Shown here: positions 1 to 13,170 of the stretch, piece after piece
How the letters are laid out: every line of letters begins with the position of its first letter
Position numbering within the stretch: the stretch's first letter is position 1
Source: Hedera helix
Taxonomy: Eukaryota; Streptophyta; Magnoliopsida; Apiales; Araliaceae
Length of the DNA: 64,000 nt
NCBI GenBank assembly: GCA_947179155.2
Contig: OX359280.1
Location: 9,289,501-9,353,500, forward strand
Reading direction: 5' to 3'
Translations under genes and position numbers: made by a program
Notes under the pieces: model-generated
Databases searched by the model: none
What the model saw: only the letters and a program-made list of their open reading frames with translations
Told to the model about the DNA's origin: nothing

Positions 1-3000
1 AACAAAGTTAAACACGTTTGCATTCTTTTACAAACACTTGATATTATTCACCAAGAGAGTGAAATATGCATATGGTGTATGATTTGTAGTAACCAATGCA
101 TGCTTAATTATATGGAATGAAAGTCTTCTCGACCAGTAAATAACCGAATAGAAAATCAATCATAAAACAACAAAAGCCCCCTAAGGAAGAGTTTATTTCG
201 CAGTCCAATATCGTATATACAAAGCACTAGAATTTGTAATATCAAGTTCTTTTTGTAGTTTGGCTAAATAGAAAGAAACAAGGAAATAAAAAAGCCAAAA
301 AAGTACTCTTAAGAAATGTTCAGTTTCTGGAGAAGTTGATTGCACTCACTCTCGATCATGTGGTTGAAATTGAATTAAGTCGAGTTCTTTTTCCACTCCT
401 GAAGTCCCTCTTATATTGATCAAGATGGCTTTGAAGATGGGTAACGAGTAAAATTAGATTAAAAGAGAATCATCTTTTTTTAATCTGTAAAACGCAGTCA
501 CATTCAAATTTTAACTATAGGTCTTGTGCAACAACGGAGGAACAAATACACATCCCTATCAGTGCACCACGCATGCATATATGTACGTGTGAGCGTGCTT
601 AATCTAGGATAAATGACGGTTGCTTAATCTAGGATATTTAGAAGGAATTCTTACGTGAGTTTGGACTTCCAGATTTATGACAACAAAATTAATTAAGTGT
701 AATTAGACATACTTTGATAATTTTTTGATATAAACTAATAACTGAAAAAGTTACTAAGATATAATAGTTAGTTAAAAAGGTACTTTGGGGAGCAATACTT
801 TTTCTATTCATTTATTTTAAGATTTTCGGAAAGAGTCTAAAGGGCAATTAGAGATGCGTGGCAATTAGAGATACGTAATAGATTAAAACTTGTAATCTTG
901 CACAAATAAGAGTCCTTATTACTGTGCTATCATAACGCCTTTGCGCTATTAAGGTTCAAATATTTTAATACAACTCAACATTACATTTAGGTATACCTTT
1001 TTTAATTTTAATAAATGTCCTTTAATCTGCACTGGAGTTGTGATATGTTCCAATTTCTCATCTTCGGTTCAAATATTTCAACCTGTCAAAAACATTTCGT
1101 GAAACAACAGTAAATGTTATTTTAGTGAACACAAAAAATACATGAACTTTACTGTTGCGATGTTTTCCACGAGACAATTTCAAGTTTAATATATAATTTT
1201 CAAAGTCTCAAACATGCATGATGAGATTAGGAATGAAAAACAAGGTAAATAAGGATCAAATATATTCGGAATAGTTACCTTCGTGAAGCTTCCATAACTT
1301 TATTTCTGCATTTCATCTTCTGAAGGGTCTAGAATGCTACCATCCGTCTAAAATATTAAAATATTAAAAAATAAAAAATAAAAAAATAAAGAAAGGAAAA
1401 TAACAAAATAACAAATAAAGAACATTGGAGTGTGATGCATACCTAGGATAAGGCACCAAACCGGGTAATAGACAAACAAAGCCAATTTAATAGGTTGTAC
1501 ATTGATCAACTTTGAAAGTTATACATGTACATATTAATTACCCAAGTCAAATTTCAATACAAAACAACAATGTTTTGAATGATGTAATCTACTTACATAA
1601 GTTAATACCGCATAGAGCAAATATGCTTGAATTTATTGGCCAAAATAAAATTAAAGAATAAATATTGAAAATAGAATATTGTTGTGATAATTGTTCTTAT
1701 TTATCAGGAAAATACTAATAGTAACATAAAGCTAGAGATAATTAAAATATCTAGCAAAAAGTCACATTATAGCAAAAAGACATTATACACAAATATAAGT
1801 AAAAATAAATGAATATACATTTCTTACCCGAAGAATCCGTAATTACCATCACGTCTGAATGAAATGTCATGAGCAACGACCTTAATAGCAGCACAATGAA
1901 ATTGATCAACATGTGTGTAAAGAATCACCTACACAACCAGGTGAAAGAAGAGATATATATTAAAGAAAATGCAATTAAAAGTTATATCGGGGGAAAATAT
2001 ACATGAATAATTTTTGTACTTAACTCTAGCAAGTTTAGCCCATACACATATTACCTCAAATGGATAAATTTTATGATTCAGATTTTTTATCCAACTTAGT
2101 CTTTTCGGGATCACAAAGCTGGTGAGCGATGCTCTCTCCTTTTCCAGTCTCATCCTCGTATGATTGTATTCACCTAGCCCAGCCCTTATATGATTAACAA
2201 AATCATCATTTCAGGTCATGATCACCTGCAAAATAATCATTTACGTATCCGTGCAACATATAATTATACATTCATTCAAATTATGATGCTCATGTTCAAT
2301 AAACCAAAAAAAAATGATGAGATTAATACATCAAATTAATATATATAGAAAATATGCAAATACATATAGATATATTGAAAATACTTACAGTAGAAGAGGG
2401 ATGATTTGTTGAGAACTCTAATAAGCAAATGAGGGAGAGAGTGAGATACCGAATGTAATTGGTAGATCATTCCAAGAGAAATGACATTTTTATAGGAGAA
2501 AGAATTTGGTGTATAGGGGAGACAGGGAGCGGCGTCGCAAGAAAAAGAAAGGCATTATATAGACTATACAGTACAACCCTAGTATCTTACTTTTTATGGT
2601 AAACTAATTATTTAGTCCTCAGACTATTTTAATTTTTTAAGTTTAGTCCTTCATCTATTTTTTAATCTAGTTACATCATTTAACTAATTTTTCTTTCTTG
2701 TTTAGGTATTTCCATTCTCATACATTAACAAAAGTGTATACGTGTAATTTTTTATCATGATATTTAATTTACCTTTTTCTGTGTAAAATGGCTTGCATAT
2801 ATGGCTTATTTTTTGCTTACGTTTATCATGACTTGAACCCTTCTTCCTCCAACATATCTCTGCCACCAGACCCAAAAATAAATTCCAAATCTTTAGATGA
2901 GATCCACCATCATCATCACATTTACACACCAAATAAGTACCCCAAAGCCTGAGAATTTACTGAACAGACCTTTAGATTGTCAGGATCAATGGTGCTCTTT

Positions 3001-3723
3001 TATGACGATTAAATACGGATTGACAGAGAGTTGAGATCATTTTAGACTCTGTTTGGAGACACCGAATGAATAGTGATATGAAGATACGATGGATTGGGAA
3101 TCCCAAATATTCATGGAACCTCTACCTGTGAAGAAGGTTCTTGTCTGCTTCTACCAAAGGTAGGTCTATTATATGCGTCTCTTCTTTGGAATCCAACTTT
3201 TGGCTTGACCCGAGTTTCATTAGGTGGCGATCCGAAAGAAAAACAGGATTAGGTTTAGTGATGATAGAAGGATTGATGCCAATAATACGAAATTTCTTAA
3301 CGTGTGTTAATGTAACACTCCCAAATTCATGTATTCACTATAGCAAATTCAGTGTATTACGATACACATCTTTCATAATATCTATCAAAATTTTTATTGA
3401 TTTAACTAATCTATTACAGACATTATATCGCATACCTCATTCCTGAATCACAACTTGGGCATTACACTTCAGCTTATCACTGATACTAACCTATAACCTT
3501 GATAGGATTTCTCTTTCTTTTACTTTCTAGGTCCCGACCCTTCTAGTCTATCTTTACTTTCTTTCTACAATAATTTATGATTGCAAGGGTGATAATCAAT
3601 TATGCTTAGCAAGTATGAATCTGAAATAAAAATTTCCAAGAAATATATATGAATCAATAACATCATTATTTTTTAATTAAAAGATTTATAAAATTTTATT
3701 ACTTGAAAGGTCATAATGACCTA
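1..3723. other. AT-rich intergenic DNA, no gene recognised
   Basis: No frame longer than about 100 codons and no recognisable domain on either strand. Low-complexity A-rich stretches lie near 1340-1420, and a phrase starting gcttaatctagg occurs twice near 597-640. The stretch at 2580-2690 reads like degraded repeat DNA. No terminal repeats, RNA gene or promoter could be supported. Confidence 0.5.
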
Positions 3724-4015
3724 CACTACAAGAAAAATGGATGATTCCGATGGGCTAATTTTCGTTAGAATTAAATTAATTCCAACGAAATATTCCGTCG
3801 AAGATGATTCCTTCGTAAATAAATTAATATCGACAGAATTCTGTAGGAAGTAGCAAGGGGCCTTTTGGAGCCAACATTCCTGCTAGTGCCAATATTATTT
3901 TCGACAGATTGTTTTTAATGTCCGTCGAAAATAAGCTAATTCCGAGGGACTTATTTTCGACAAACAATCCGTCTAAAATAACTAATAAAACCTAATCAGA
4001 CATCGTTTCCTTAAG
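3724..4015 (+). mobile_element. CACTA (En/Spm-like) transposon 5' terminus with subterminal repeats
   Basis: The segment opens with CACTACAAGAAAAA, the classic inverted terminus of plant CACTA elements. It is followed by about 280 bases carrying several copies, in both orientations, of a short motif around TTCCGTCGAAAAT (near 3743, 3790, 3900, 3930 and 3955). Clustered subterminal repeats of this kind bind the TNPA-type protein in the CACTA family. No matching right terminus (TTTTTCTTGTAGTG) was found in the window. The transposase-like remnants at 61314-64000 are in the compatible orientation and may be the rest of the same element. Confidence 0.75.
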
Positions 4016-4059
4016 CTGCCTCCCCCATTTCCTCTTATTCCTTTCTCTCTCTACAATTC

Positions 4060-4272
4060 ATTATGTCTCGTTGTCATTCCTCTCACTCCCTAGCCTCCAA
4101 ACACCTCCGCCCGTTACAGCCTCACCTCCTCACGCCTTCACCTGTTGCCTCACCTCCTCACACCTTCACCTGTTGCCGCCTCACCTCTTCACGCCTTTGC
4201 CTCAGCTCCTTCGTCGCCCCACTCCGCCAGCACCTCATCCCTCTCTTTCTCTCTCTCTAAGTAGCATTCAAG
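4060..4272 (+). other. CT-rich possible first exon of the CACTA element
   Basis: A pyrimidine-rich stretch with short imperfect repeats (cctcacctcctcac, gccttcacctgttgc) is open in two overlapping frames, and their products are low complexity (Ser/Pro/Leu/His). It ends at a good 5' splice-donor match, CAAG|GTAGGT, at 4269-4277. Its place just inside the CACTA terminus suggests an untranslated or first exon. The coding potential is unconvincing. Confidence 0.25.
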
Positions 4273-4539
4273 GTAGGTCTTAATATGATGTTTATTAACA
4301 TCAAACTTTGTAAACCCACTGAAAATCACCAAAAGCACAAACACCTGCACCTATGAAAAACCGTTAAACACCTCTAGAACAATAGACGACTTGAGACCGT
4401 CTAGGGATGCTCCGATGTAAGAGTAAGTACAGGCCAAAAACGTTATCAATGTATAGCCAAATTATGTTGGAATATGATATTTTTTTACAACAGCGTTTAC
4501 GCAAAAAAAATAAAATAATAAAATAAAAAAATTATCTAA

Positions 4540-7500
4540 ATATATCTTACTATCAGACATAACTTCAATCCCATCAAGGTCGCTATACCTTTCTTGTTTC
4601 TCAGTCTTTACCGGAACCTCAGCGGTCTCACAATTAGTTGAAAACATTTATTTAAAAAATAATGAGCACGATGACTTAGCAAGTTTAACAGTTCCACATA
4701 ACACATAATTCATGCATTATGCACACTTAGCAATATAATCATGTATGACATTTTATACATGTGGATGTACTATAACAAAATTCGTGATTCATAATTATCA
4801 TGCTTTTCATATTCATCAATTAAACAGTTCAACAAGAACAGTTAACTTAATTTATCAGTTGAACAACAACAGTTCATCACATTATTGCATAAAAGCATGT
4901 TAACACATATCACACGTAATAACAATTAACATGTAGGAGCAAGTTCTAAAAAACTTGTCTGTACTATCGTTTTACCAATACGTTAATCTTTCGCGTCCTT
5001 CGTATGACCCATACGGTATGTGAGATCAACAGTGCACAATATCAATCAAAGTTTGACTCTAAGCTTAAACTTATTTTAAGATTTTAACCTTCCTTGTCGT
5101 CCTTTGTATTGCTTTTATGTTTAACATCAGTTTCTAATGGTTGACTTGGAACTATTAACCATCGTTACTGTCAAATTTTACATTAATCCATGTACTAACT
5201 TATCGCACTAGTAGTTCATTATGTGTATCTCACACTAACAATATTCCACACTCGGTTTAGTATCACCCCTCTAGGTTTATCGTCGGTTGTTTAGCCTACA
5301 CGGGTAATAATGTCAGCATACATATTAAATGCACTTGTAAACACTTAACATTTCTCTTTTTAAAACACACGCACACACATATAACTTAACAATTAGTGTG
5401 TTTTAGTCGCCTTGTAATGTATTATTACATTTTCTGTAATATACATCACGTAATAGATTTAACTATAATCATCATCCATTTCTATTTTATTCATTTCATG
5501 TGCTAGGGTTATATATATTACCACATACTTTATACCTAACACCCAATCACAAATCACAACTTAGTTATTTATCACATATTAGTTGTTAATATAACTTTTA
5601 CTCCATTCCATTGGATTCATTTTGTGCACCAATACACATTCTGACTTAGCATACCATATAATACACTGAGTTATTAACCTTCATTTATACATGTAATTTG
5701 TTTTAAGTTTCTAATCATTTTAGTCAAATTAGTTTGTCCACTAATTTCTTAAAATGTAAGCTTAATTTCCATGCTCATTAAATCCTACCTTAATTAGGTT
5801 CATTTGTCTTAATTGGATCATAATATGTCATAATATATGAAACATTTTATAGTTTAAGAAAGCAGAACTCTAACCCACTAGAATACACTTTCCGGGTCTT
5901 ACTCCATCCAACTATTTTACATTACATGAGTTTTTAATAACCTACTTATCTTCATATATCAATATTACACATAAATTGACCATTTTGAAAAACATTTCAA
6001 ATCATGCTAACCATATACATCATACACCCCCATACTACAAATTTGCCGCCCACGTTAGCTTAACAATTCAAAACTTGGAGTTTCAAAAATCCATCTTTAG
6101 CTTCGAAAAAATCAATTTGAAATTTAATCATTCAATCAAACTCTTTAGATTTTATTTGCCAAAATGGCCTGGTAACATTACAATATCCATCTCAGTCATG
6201 AAAGTTTCAAAGTACAAAACAACCTTTAGTTCAAAACAATGCCAATTCGAAGCATGACATGAACGGTGGTTCACACACACACCTTTCAAAATTAAGAGTT
6301 TTGTTTATTTTATTTTATTTTTTTTAAAACAGCACCCAACATAATAGATCTCTAGAAAAATAACTTTGTACACATAACCTACTAATTTGTTAGGCTTTTT
6401 AATCCACCACAGCGAAATCTTGGTCTCCCCTCATTATAATTAGACTTGTACACATTTTAAAACTTAAAAGCTTGGATTACTTTTATCAAAACATTATAAA
6501 CTCAAAACCAAACATTTTAAGTTTCTTAGTTCTAAATGGTTTTATCTTCTCTTCCATACTTCTTTCATGGGGTACAAAATATAAAACACATAATTGCTTT
6601 TAGAAAATCTCTCTTTTTCACACATGCCAACTGGTTTGATGAGTTAAAATGGCCTCATTTCCACACTAGCCGACAATCATGGATGCTCAAAATACAACCA
6701 ATAGTTTAGTTTAAAAAAATAACTGGTAACATAGCAAGACCCCCATTTAAGTGTTAAACCAAGGTTCATGCTTATTAAATGCTATCATTTTCTCTTCTTC
6801 ACAAAGCAATATCAAAATGCTTACATTAAGTCTTACAACATCTATCAAATGGAAATTATAATACACATAACCATGAACCATACTCGGAATTACCAATCAC
6901 CGAAATTATAGCATACAATCCAACCATCTTTGAAAACAATGTTTAACAACAAAAAATTCTATTAATCATTTTTTCAAACACCGTCTGATCATTAACTTAA
7001 CAAAAATTAATTCTCTTTAGCAATTTAACAAACACATAGTATGCATATCATAGAAACCAACATGTCTTGGACATTCACATATATGCAGTCCATACACAAA
7101 TAACTCCAGTCGTTACTCCATCCTTATTATGCCGGATCCACCGTGATCCCCATTCTCAACAGCAATCCACCGACACAACAATAATAACCATAATCATAGT
7201 CATAAACTGAAATTTCATTAAGTGTCATGTTCTATACCTTTTTGTTGTATGGAAACTTGCTTAGAAAAATCCAAAGTTGTTGGGCTCCCTTTTCTTTTCC
7301 CTCCTCTACCGGCTGCTCTATTCCCCTCTATGTCCAGTTTACTTACTTTCTATCGGCTCTCACCTGAAAGGAAAGAAGATGGAGTTTTTTTTTTCTTTTG
7401 CAAGCTAATGTGTTAACACACAATTCTATATAACAAAACATTTTGAATTTTTAAAAATTCCTGCTCACCTTAATAAATGATCAAGAGTTTAAGATAAATT

Positions 7501-8714
7501 TAACCCTTCATTATATTCTCTTTAATTTCAAAACTTTCGAGCTCGCCCTGTTTCCTCTATTCTCGACAATCTCTCCTTTTTTTTTCATATACGTAGTGCC
7601 GAAAGCACGAATAGTACCGGCTAATGCTAGTACATGGAATCAGTCGGACCTCCCTCTTCCGTCAGCTATAACCACAGCTTCTTAGACCCCTACAACAATC
7701 CTCTAGGTGACCCCTAGGAAACCTGCACAATCCCATCCTGCTGCCCCCTACAGATTCTGTCGAACTACTCCTCCAGAGCAGTCACCTCAGTCACTACAAG
7801 TCCCAAAATGTTAGCCCACTATACTAGCGACGATCATCTTATTATCCCAATATTGGGCTGCCAAAAATGTGGATTAAAAAGGTATACATGGCAGGACTAC
7901 TTCAAGTATTGGATCAACGGTTTGGGCTGGACATAAATTACCACATTGGCCTCAATGTTACATGACGTCTACTTTTACTCATCTTGGACTTAACATAATT
8001 TATTCAATTGGGCACGACACAATTTAATTAACTGGATCAGTCAATTACTTCATCCCATGCACTAAGGTTTGGCTTGCTTTAGAATAATATTTATTGGGTC
8101 CAAATTTGAGTTAACCCAAAATGTATCTTTTGGCTTAATTAAATTTAATAATACATTCCACTAAATTTTTAGTTTAATGGTTTCATAAATCATACCCAAA
8201 TTGATAATTAATAATTTGGGTACTAATATAATTATTGGGCATTATTCCAAAATACACTAATTAAATTCGGTGTTTAATTAATTAACACATTAACTTAGCC
8301 TTTAAAAGCTCACCTGTAAGTTATTAAATTAACATCCTACATTTAACTTATAACTTAGTGAAATTAATTAATTAGATTAATCCGCATAGTCATCTCCTTT
8401 GGGTTCCTCAATTAAGATAATTATTTTGAATCAATTAGGTATCATTTCACATATCATTTAAATTTTAAGTCACGTTGGCTCTCCTTTTCATATTTAAATT
8501 AGATATATACATTTATAAATATTAATATAGCTTACTCATCTCTTCAAATAATTACATCACCCTCAAGGTTCCTTACAACACATAGGTTAAATGATAATAC
8601 CAAAACTTAGTATTCTTTTTATGTATTTCTTTTACTAAACTAGGTCTTAATATCTAACATTTATTTAATCACTTAATATTCCTCTAAAAGAAATATTGTC
8701 AATATTCGTGTTAT
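4540..8714 (-). mobile_element. Decayed Tekay-like LTR, minus orientation (approximate limits)
   Basis: The segment around 4600-5000 (gagcacgatgacttagcaag, then aaaacttgtctg) matches, with divergence, the LTR beginning at 56936 (gagcacgacggctcagcaag) and more loosely the one at 15237, in the same minus orientation. The rest is AT-rich with no frame of note. At 7830-8700 it carries phrases such as attgggct that also occur in the upstream parts of those LTRs. The left end is lost. The right limit at 8714 is where a coiled-coil ORF fragment begins. No target duplication was found. Confidence 0.4.
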
Positions 8715-8717
8715 CAC

Positions 8718-9050
8718 ATGTTCGCTGTCACCAACAAACTGTTGGAGGAGGAAAACCAAAAACTAAAGATCTAGGCTGCAACACTCATTGAAGACAACCG
8801 CTTCAGGATCACTGAAGACTACAAGAGATCCAAAGAATTAATCGACACCATTGTAGATCAATACAACAAATAATATGTCTTCGCTAAAAACATAGTGGCC
8901 AAAGCCGGAGTAAATCCAATCACCCTAGGCTTCTCTTCGGACAAAGACATAGATGAAGAAGAAGAACCCCAAAGCAAACCAACCCCCCGAGACCCCCACC
9001 CCCACCCCAACCCCAACTTGACTTGTATATATTCAAGTTTCTTTGTATAA
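8718..9050 (+). pseudogene. Coiled-coil/acidic ORF fragment, antisense to an adjacent Tat-type pol
   Basis: One frame runs 111 codons from an ATG, broken by TAG at 8772 and TAA at 8871. The N-terminal part is strongly coiled-coil (LLEEENQKLK, then a DNRFRITEDYKRSKELIDTI helix). The C-terminal third is acidic (DKDIDEEEEP) and then Pro/His rich. It lies just beyond the 3' end of a minus-strand Tat integrase remnant, on the opposite strand. Extra ORFs antisense to pol, placed between pol and the 3' LTR, are known in the Tat lineage (Retand, Grande). I infer that this is the end of such an ORF; the sequence itself carries no diagnostic motif. Confidence 0.4.
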
Positions 9051-9239
9051 ATCAAAGCATGAATGAAATAAAAAATGAATTTTATCTTATTAATTGTTCT
9101 TTGAAATATTACATATTGCAAATTTGCTCCTCCTGACCTTCCCTCCTAATCCGATTGTAAAAAGTATGACTAAGTATAAAAAATAAACCAAAAATAATGT
9201 AATTATTGATAATATCTTTTTAACCTAGTAGCATGCCAA

Positions 9240-9822
9240 AAAATTATTAATCTCAGAACCTGACATGTCCCGAAGCCGATAAGTGCCAGGCTTGACGACC
9301 TCCATCACTTCATACGGACCTTCCCAATTTGGTATCAGCTTTCCAGTGTTCTGAGGAGTCGAGGCCTCTACTTCCCGAAACACTAAATCACCAACTTCAA
9401 ATCTTCGTTGTTTGACCCTTCTATTTTAATGTCAAGATGTCTTCTGCTGATAGATAGCCATCCAACAAGTCCAAGTTTAGTCTCAACCCTTGATCATTGT
9501 AAGCCTCTTTGAAGCTCACCACTCGGAATTAAGGGGATCCGATCTCCACAAGAATCAATGCTTCGGTACCATAGGCTAGCCGAAATGGGGAATCACCAGT
9601 CGTTGTTCGAGGCATAGTTCTATATGCCCAGAGTACACTAGGAAGCTCCTCAGGCCACCTTCCCTTTGCATCATCAAGCCTTCTTTTAATCCCATTGAGC
9701 AAAGTGTGATTTGTTACCTTTACTTGCCCGTTAGCCTGGGGATAAGTCACAGACACCCTCCGATGCTGGATCCCTAAGTCGGATAAAAATCTCTCGAACT
9801 CTGCGCCCACAAATTGCAAGCC
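9240..9822 (-). pseudogene. Tat-lineage Ty3/gypsy integrase C-terminal fragment
   Basis: On the minus strand the first 97 codons are open. They hold the end of the integrase catalytic core (NG-QF-like start, YPQANGQ, then IKRRLDDAKGRWPEELPSVL) and the block AYGTEALI typical of Tat elements. Further downstream (9480-9250) broken frames still give a GPY/F-type region (GKLIPNWEGPYEVMEV, TYRLRDMSG). The third catalytic residue, normally Glu in the QANGQ-E motif, is Lys here (QVKVTNH), so the copy is inactive as well as truncated. The N-terminal part of pol is missing because the LTR-like segment from 9823 abuts the fragment. Confidence 0.8.
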
Positions 9823-12524
9823 TAAGACATCCCAGATTTTAACAAGATTTTTTTAATAACGATATTGGCTAATTAAGTAAAGATTGAAAGTTAAAACCTA
9901 GTTTAGAAGGACATAAGATATTAATAAGTGATTAAATATAATTTATTATTTAATCAATGTGTTAAGAATAAACTATGTGATTGATTTGGTAAAGAGAGAC
10001 TTTTGATATAAATAAGAGTCTATAGAGCTTTTAAAGAATAAAGAAAATGATGAAAGAATATGTAAATTAAACTTTAGTTATTAATATTAATAACTAGCTT
10101 AACGAACAAGCCTTGAGAGACTAGGTTACGAGAATAGCAAGGTAAGGTAAGTCAGTATGTGTAGAAAGGAATAATCAATTTAACCTAATCAGTTTATTAG
10201 GAATGAAAGGAATGATAAGGATTATGATTTTTGAATATTTAGAATTTATTAAGAAATTAATATTAATTGATTGTAATGAGATAAGTATTTATACGATGTA
10301 TAAATACAGAAAGTAATACTCTCGAATATGAGTAGAAGGAATGTAAATTGCATGTATGCTGAAAATTGGCATATGTGTATTAAATAAATGAACAAAAGGA
10401 CGTAAAAGTCGTAAAACGTTAATATGAGCGTAAAAGGATAAAAGAGAATGAATTTTGGTAATCTTATCAGGGTTCGCTTTTCGAGAAAGCGGTTTATGGA
10501 AAAAGTGAACATTTCGATTATTTGAGATGTCAGGAATTGGAATTGATTAAATGTGAAACCGAAAAGGTTCGTAGAAAAATAAAAACTTAATTCTAGTTAA
10601 AGAAAGTTATTTAGTCGGTTTGCGATTAAATGACTAATTAAGCTATAAAATGAGAATACGTGAACGTAGCAAAGTGAAAAATGAATGACCTAGTTTGTCG
10701 ATTGGAAGAGAAATCAATTTAAATGAGCATGAAATGAATTAATGAGAGGAAGTTATAAAAGTTTCCTTAAATAGAATGTGGCATGAAATTGAAAAATATA
10801 GCAAAAATGAATAATGACCAAAATGCCTTAACAAATTATTTAATGACCATTGTGTCCTAAAGGGCAAAATGACCAAAATACCCTTGACAAATTAGGTAAT
10901 GACCTATGTGTCGCAAATGATGAAATACAAAAGTGCCCTTCATTAATAATGTGAAATGACCAAAATGCCCTTAGATGGGTTAACCATGGTTATGTTACTT
11001 TAACTAGTCTAGTTAAGTCTCATAAATTAAGCGAAAAAGCAAGAAAGTGCTCTCATTCTTCATTTTTGCTGGAAATCAGGCCTAAAAGAGAGAAAGAGAG
11101 AGAGAGAAGCCATGGAAAGAGAGAGAGAGAGAGAAAGCTTAATGTGTGAAGCTAGGATGCTTGAATGATCTTGGAGCAAGAAGGAAAGATGAAGCCCTCA
11201 TCACAGTGAATCTTTCCATATAAGAAGATTGGTCATCCATGAAGGTTTAAAAGTTTTCTACACTTGAAACTTTGTTTTAAGTATTTCTATGCATGTATGT
11301 ATAGTTAAAATTGTTAGTTATGGATGAATATGTGTCAAGAGTTGAAAGTTTTTAGTGAAACCTTAAGCTTTAAGGTTGAGTATGGTGGTATGAGGGTTAA
11401 TTGCTTGAAAGATAGCATGTTAAATACTTAAATGTATGAAAAGTTTGATTTTGGAAGTTAAAATTCTTTAAAGTGAAAATATGTTCTTATATACATATTT
11501 GGAAGCAAAGAAATTTGGAACAAGTCACATATGTGTAGTATAAGGCCACAAAGTTGGTAAATGAACTCTTTAATAAGTATATGAAAATTGAAGTATAAGA
11601 ATTGAAAAGAAGTTTTTATGAAAAAGTTTGTAAAGTTGATGAAAATTCAACTTAAATGTGATTTTTGATAATTTTGAGTAATTAATGGTGAAATAAAATT
11701 AAATGAGTTAGTTTTATGTTATAACACATGTCTACGTTGATTTGGTAGTCAACGGATAAAAGTTAGAATGAAAATTCATTTTGAATAATCGAAATCGATC
11801 GTTTCGACCTAAAATGGATTTTTACGGACAAATCATGTCTTGAGCAACACAAAGTTGATTCAAAGGTCTACACATGTCTTATATGAGGTATATGAGCTTT
11901 ATCAAGTGTTAGAATGAAGTTTGGAAACAAATGACCAAAAATCACAAAGTTGGTAAAAATGAGTTTTAAGGTTGAATTTTTTTTTGAAGTATAAAAACGA
12001 GTTGAAATGCCCTTTTACGGGTTATTTCATCTATAACTTTAAGAATCCAAATGAGTCAATTAGTATTTTTTTTAAAATACTAGGTAGTAAGACCTAACTA
12101 TGGTCTAAATTTGAGCTTAATTGGATGTAAGATGAAGGAGTTAAAAATCAGCAAAGGTAGTGTAAAAATCAGAATTTCAGATTTCTGAACATTGCGCCTA
12201 GGCATAGTATTTTATATAACTAAGTAAGGGCATTGTGGTCATTTAATCAATATGGGATACCAAGGTCCTTCTATATATTATCAAGGGCATTTTGGACTTT
12301 TGGTAAAATTCTTAGATAATTAATTTCCATAAATTCATTCTTTACTTATTTTTCATCTACTTCAAGTCCATTTTGATCCAAATTTGTTTCATTAAACTTG
12401 AATTTAATTCCTTAATTAAATAATCCAAAATTAACTTGTCCCAAAACACTTGTCACACTTCAAAATTTTAAATTCCATTAATTAATAATAGTATTTATAA
12501 TATTCTAAATTACATATCATTACA
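9823..12524 (+). mobile_element. Putative solo LTR (about 2.7 kb), Tekay-like, no target duplication
   Basis: The segment starts taagacatccc, compatible with a decayed TGTRACATCCC LTR start, and ends atcattaca. There is no coding frame. The inside resembles a plant LTR: repeated phrases of the form aatgaccaaaatgccctt near 10815, 10866, 10935 and 10957, and GA-rich runs at 11090-11140. The flanks are aagcc and gattt, so there is no target duplication. They also come from different parts of a Tat element (integrase to the left, gag to the right), so a deletion or recombination must have happened. The boundaries are inferred. Confidence 0.4.
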
Positions 12525-13170
12525 GATTTACTATCTACCAGCTTTGGACCTACTTTCAATTCTGCCAATTGTCTTTCCAGGTCGGCCATTCTTTTCATGT
12601 TAGGGTCTCCCTCCTTCCACCTTGTTTCACCAGGCCGATTGTTAAGACCTGTATCGAGAAGTCTATCCTCCAACCTTGTATCAGCACGTTTGTCTTCCAG
12701 CTGGGCATCAACACGTCTATCCTCCGACCTTATATCAGTACGCCCGACATTTCGTAGCACATTAGTGCGTCTATCCTCCGACCTTATATCAGTACACCTG
12801 TCATTTTGTCATTTATTGGTACGTCTATCCTTCGACCTTATATCAGCACGCCCATTGTTCTGTTTCACCCGAGGCGACCGAGACTGGCCTCGTCGAGTTG
12901 GGCTCGGATGAACATGCTCTCCATCACGACACGAAGTCTGCGCAAATTATCCAGGTCGATTTTAATTTGGTCTTACCTCCCCGTGGTATCCTCTGGGTAG
13001 TCCGCTAACCCTCCCGATCCCTTAGTCGTGTGATCATCGCCTTCCTTTAGTTCTAACAGTTGTTTGTTTAGCTCCCGTTGTTGCAGCTGCAAGGCGTTCA
13101 TAACATCTTTTGTCCCTTGAATTTTCCTTTTCCTAATTATCTATCTTTCATCGTGGCTGGTATGACCCTT
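12525..13170 (-). pseudogene. Tat-type gag N-terminal fragment with 9-residue repeats
   Basis: Read from 13140 leftwards, the minus strand gives a glutamine/leucine-rich helix (ALQLQQRELNKQLLELKEGD), a linker, then tandem 9-residue units of the form R-x-D-x-(R/Q)-x-E-D-(R/K), and finally MADLERQLAEL, a phrase found at this place in Tat-lineage gag proteins. The last 92 codons (12760-12482) are open, while upstream parts have stops. The fragment is cut at 13170 by the Tekay LTR and at 12525 by another LTR-like segment. It may once have belonged to the same element as the integrase at 9240-9822. Confidence 0.5.
12650..12855. repeat. 27-bp tandem repeat (about 7-8 units) inside gag fragment
   Basis: Units of 27 bases, of the type gtctatcctccgaccttat plus atcagtac, recur with divergence at 12659, 12686, 12713, 12767 and 12821, alternating with more diverged units. 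The exact 27-base spacing keeps the reading frame, so each unit encodes nine residues on the minus strand. Confidence 0.7.

Noticed and set aside
1929..2160. Minus-strand frame with a faint resemblance to a type I MADS-box segment
   Set aside because: The likeness (RxSLTSF, KR, then a hydrophobic end) is short, lacks the usual RKK-type start and rests on a frame of 74 codons in AT-rich DNA.
4063..4283. Two overlapping Ser/Pro/Leu-rich frames
   Set aside because: Low-complexity CT repeats stay open in more than one frame; no domain.
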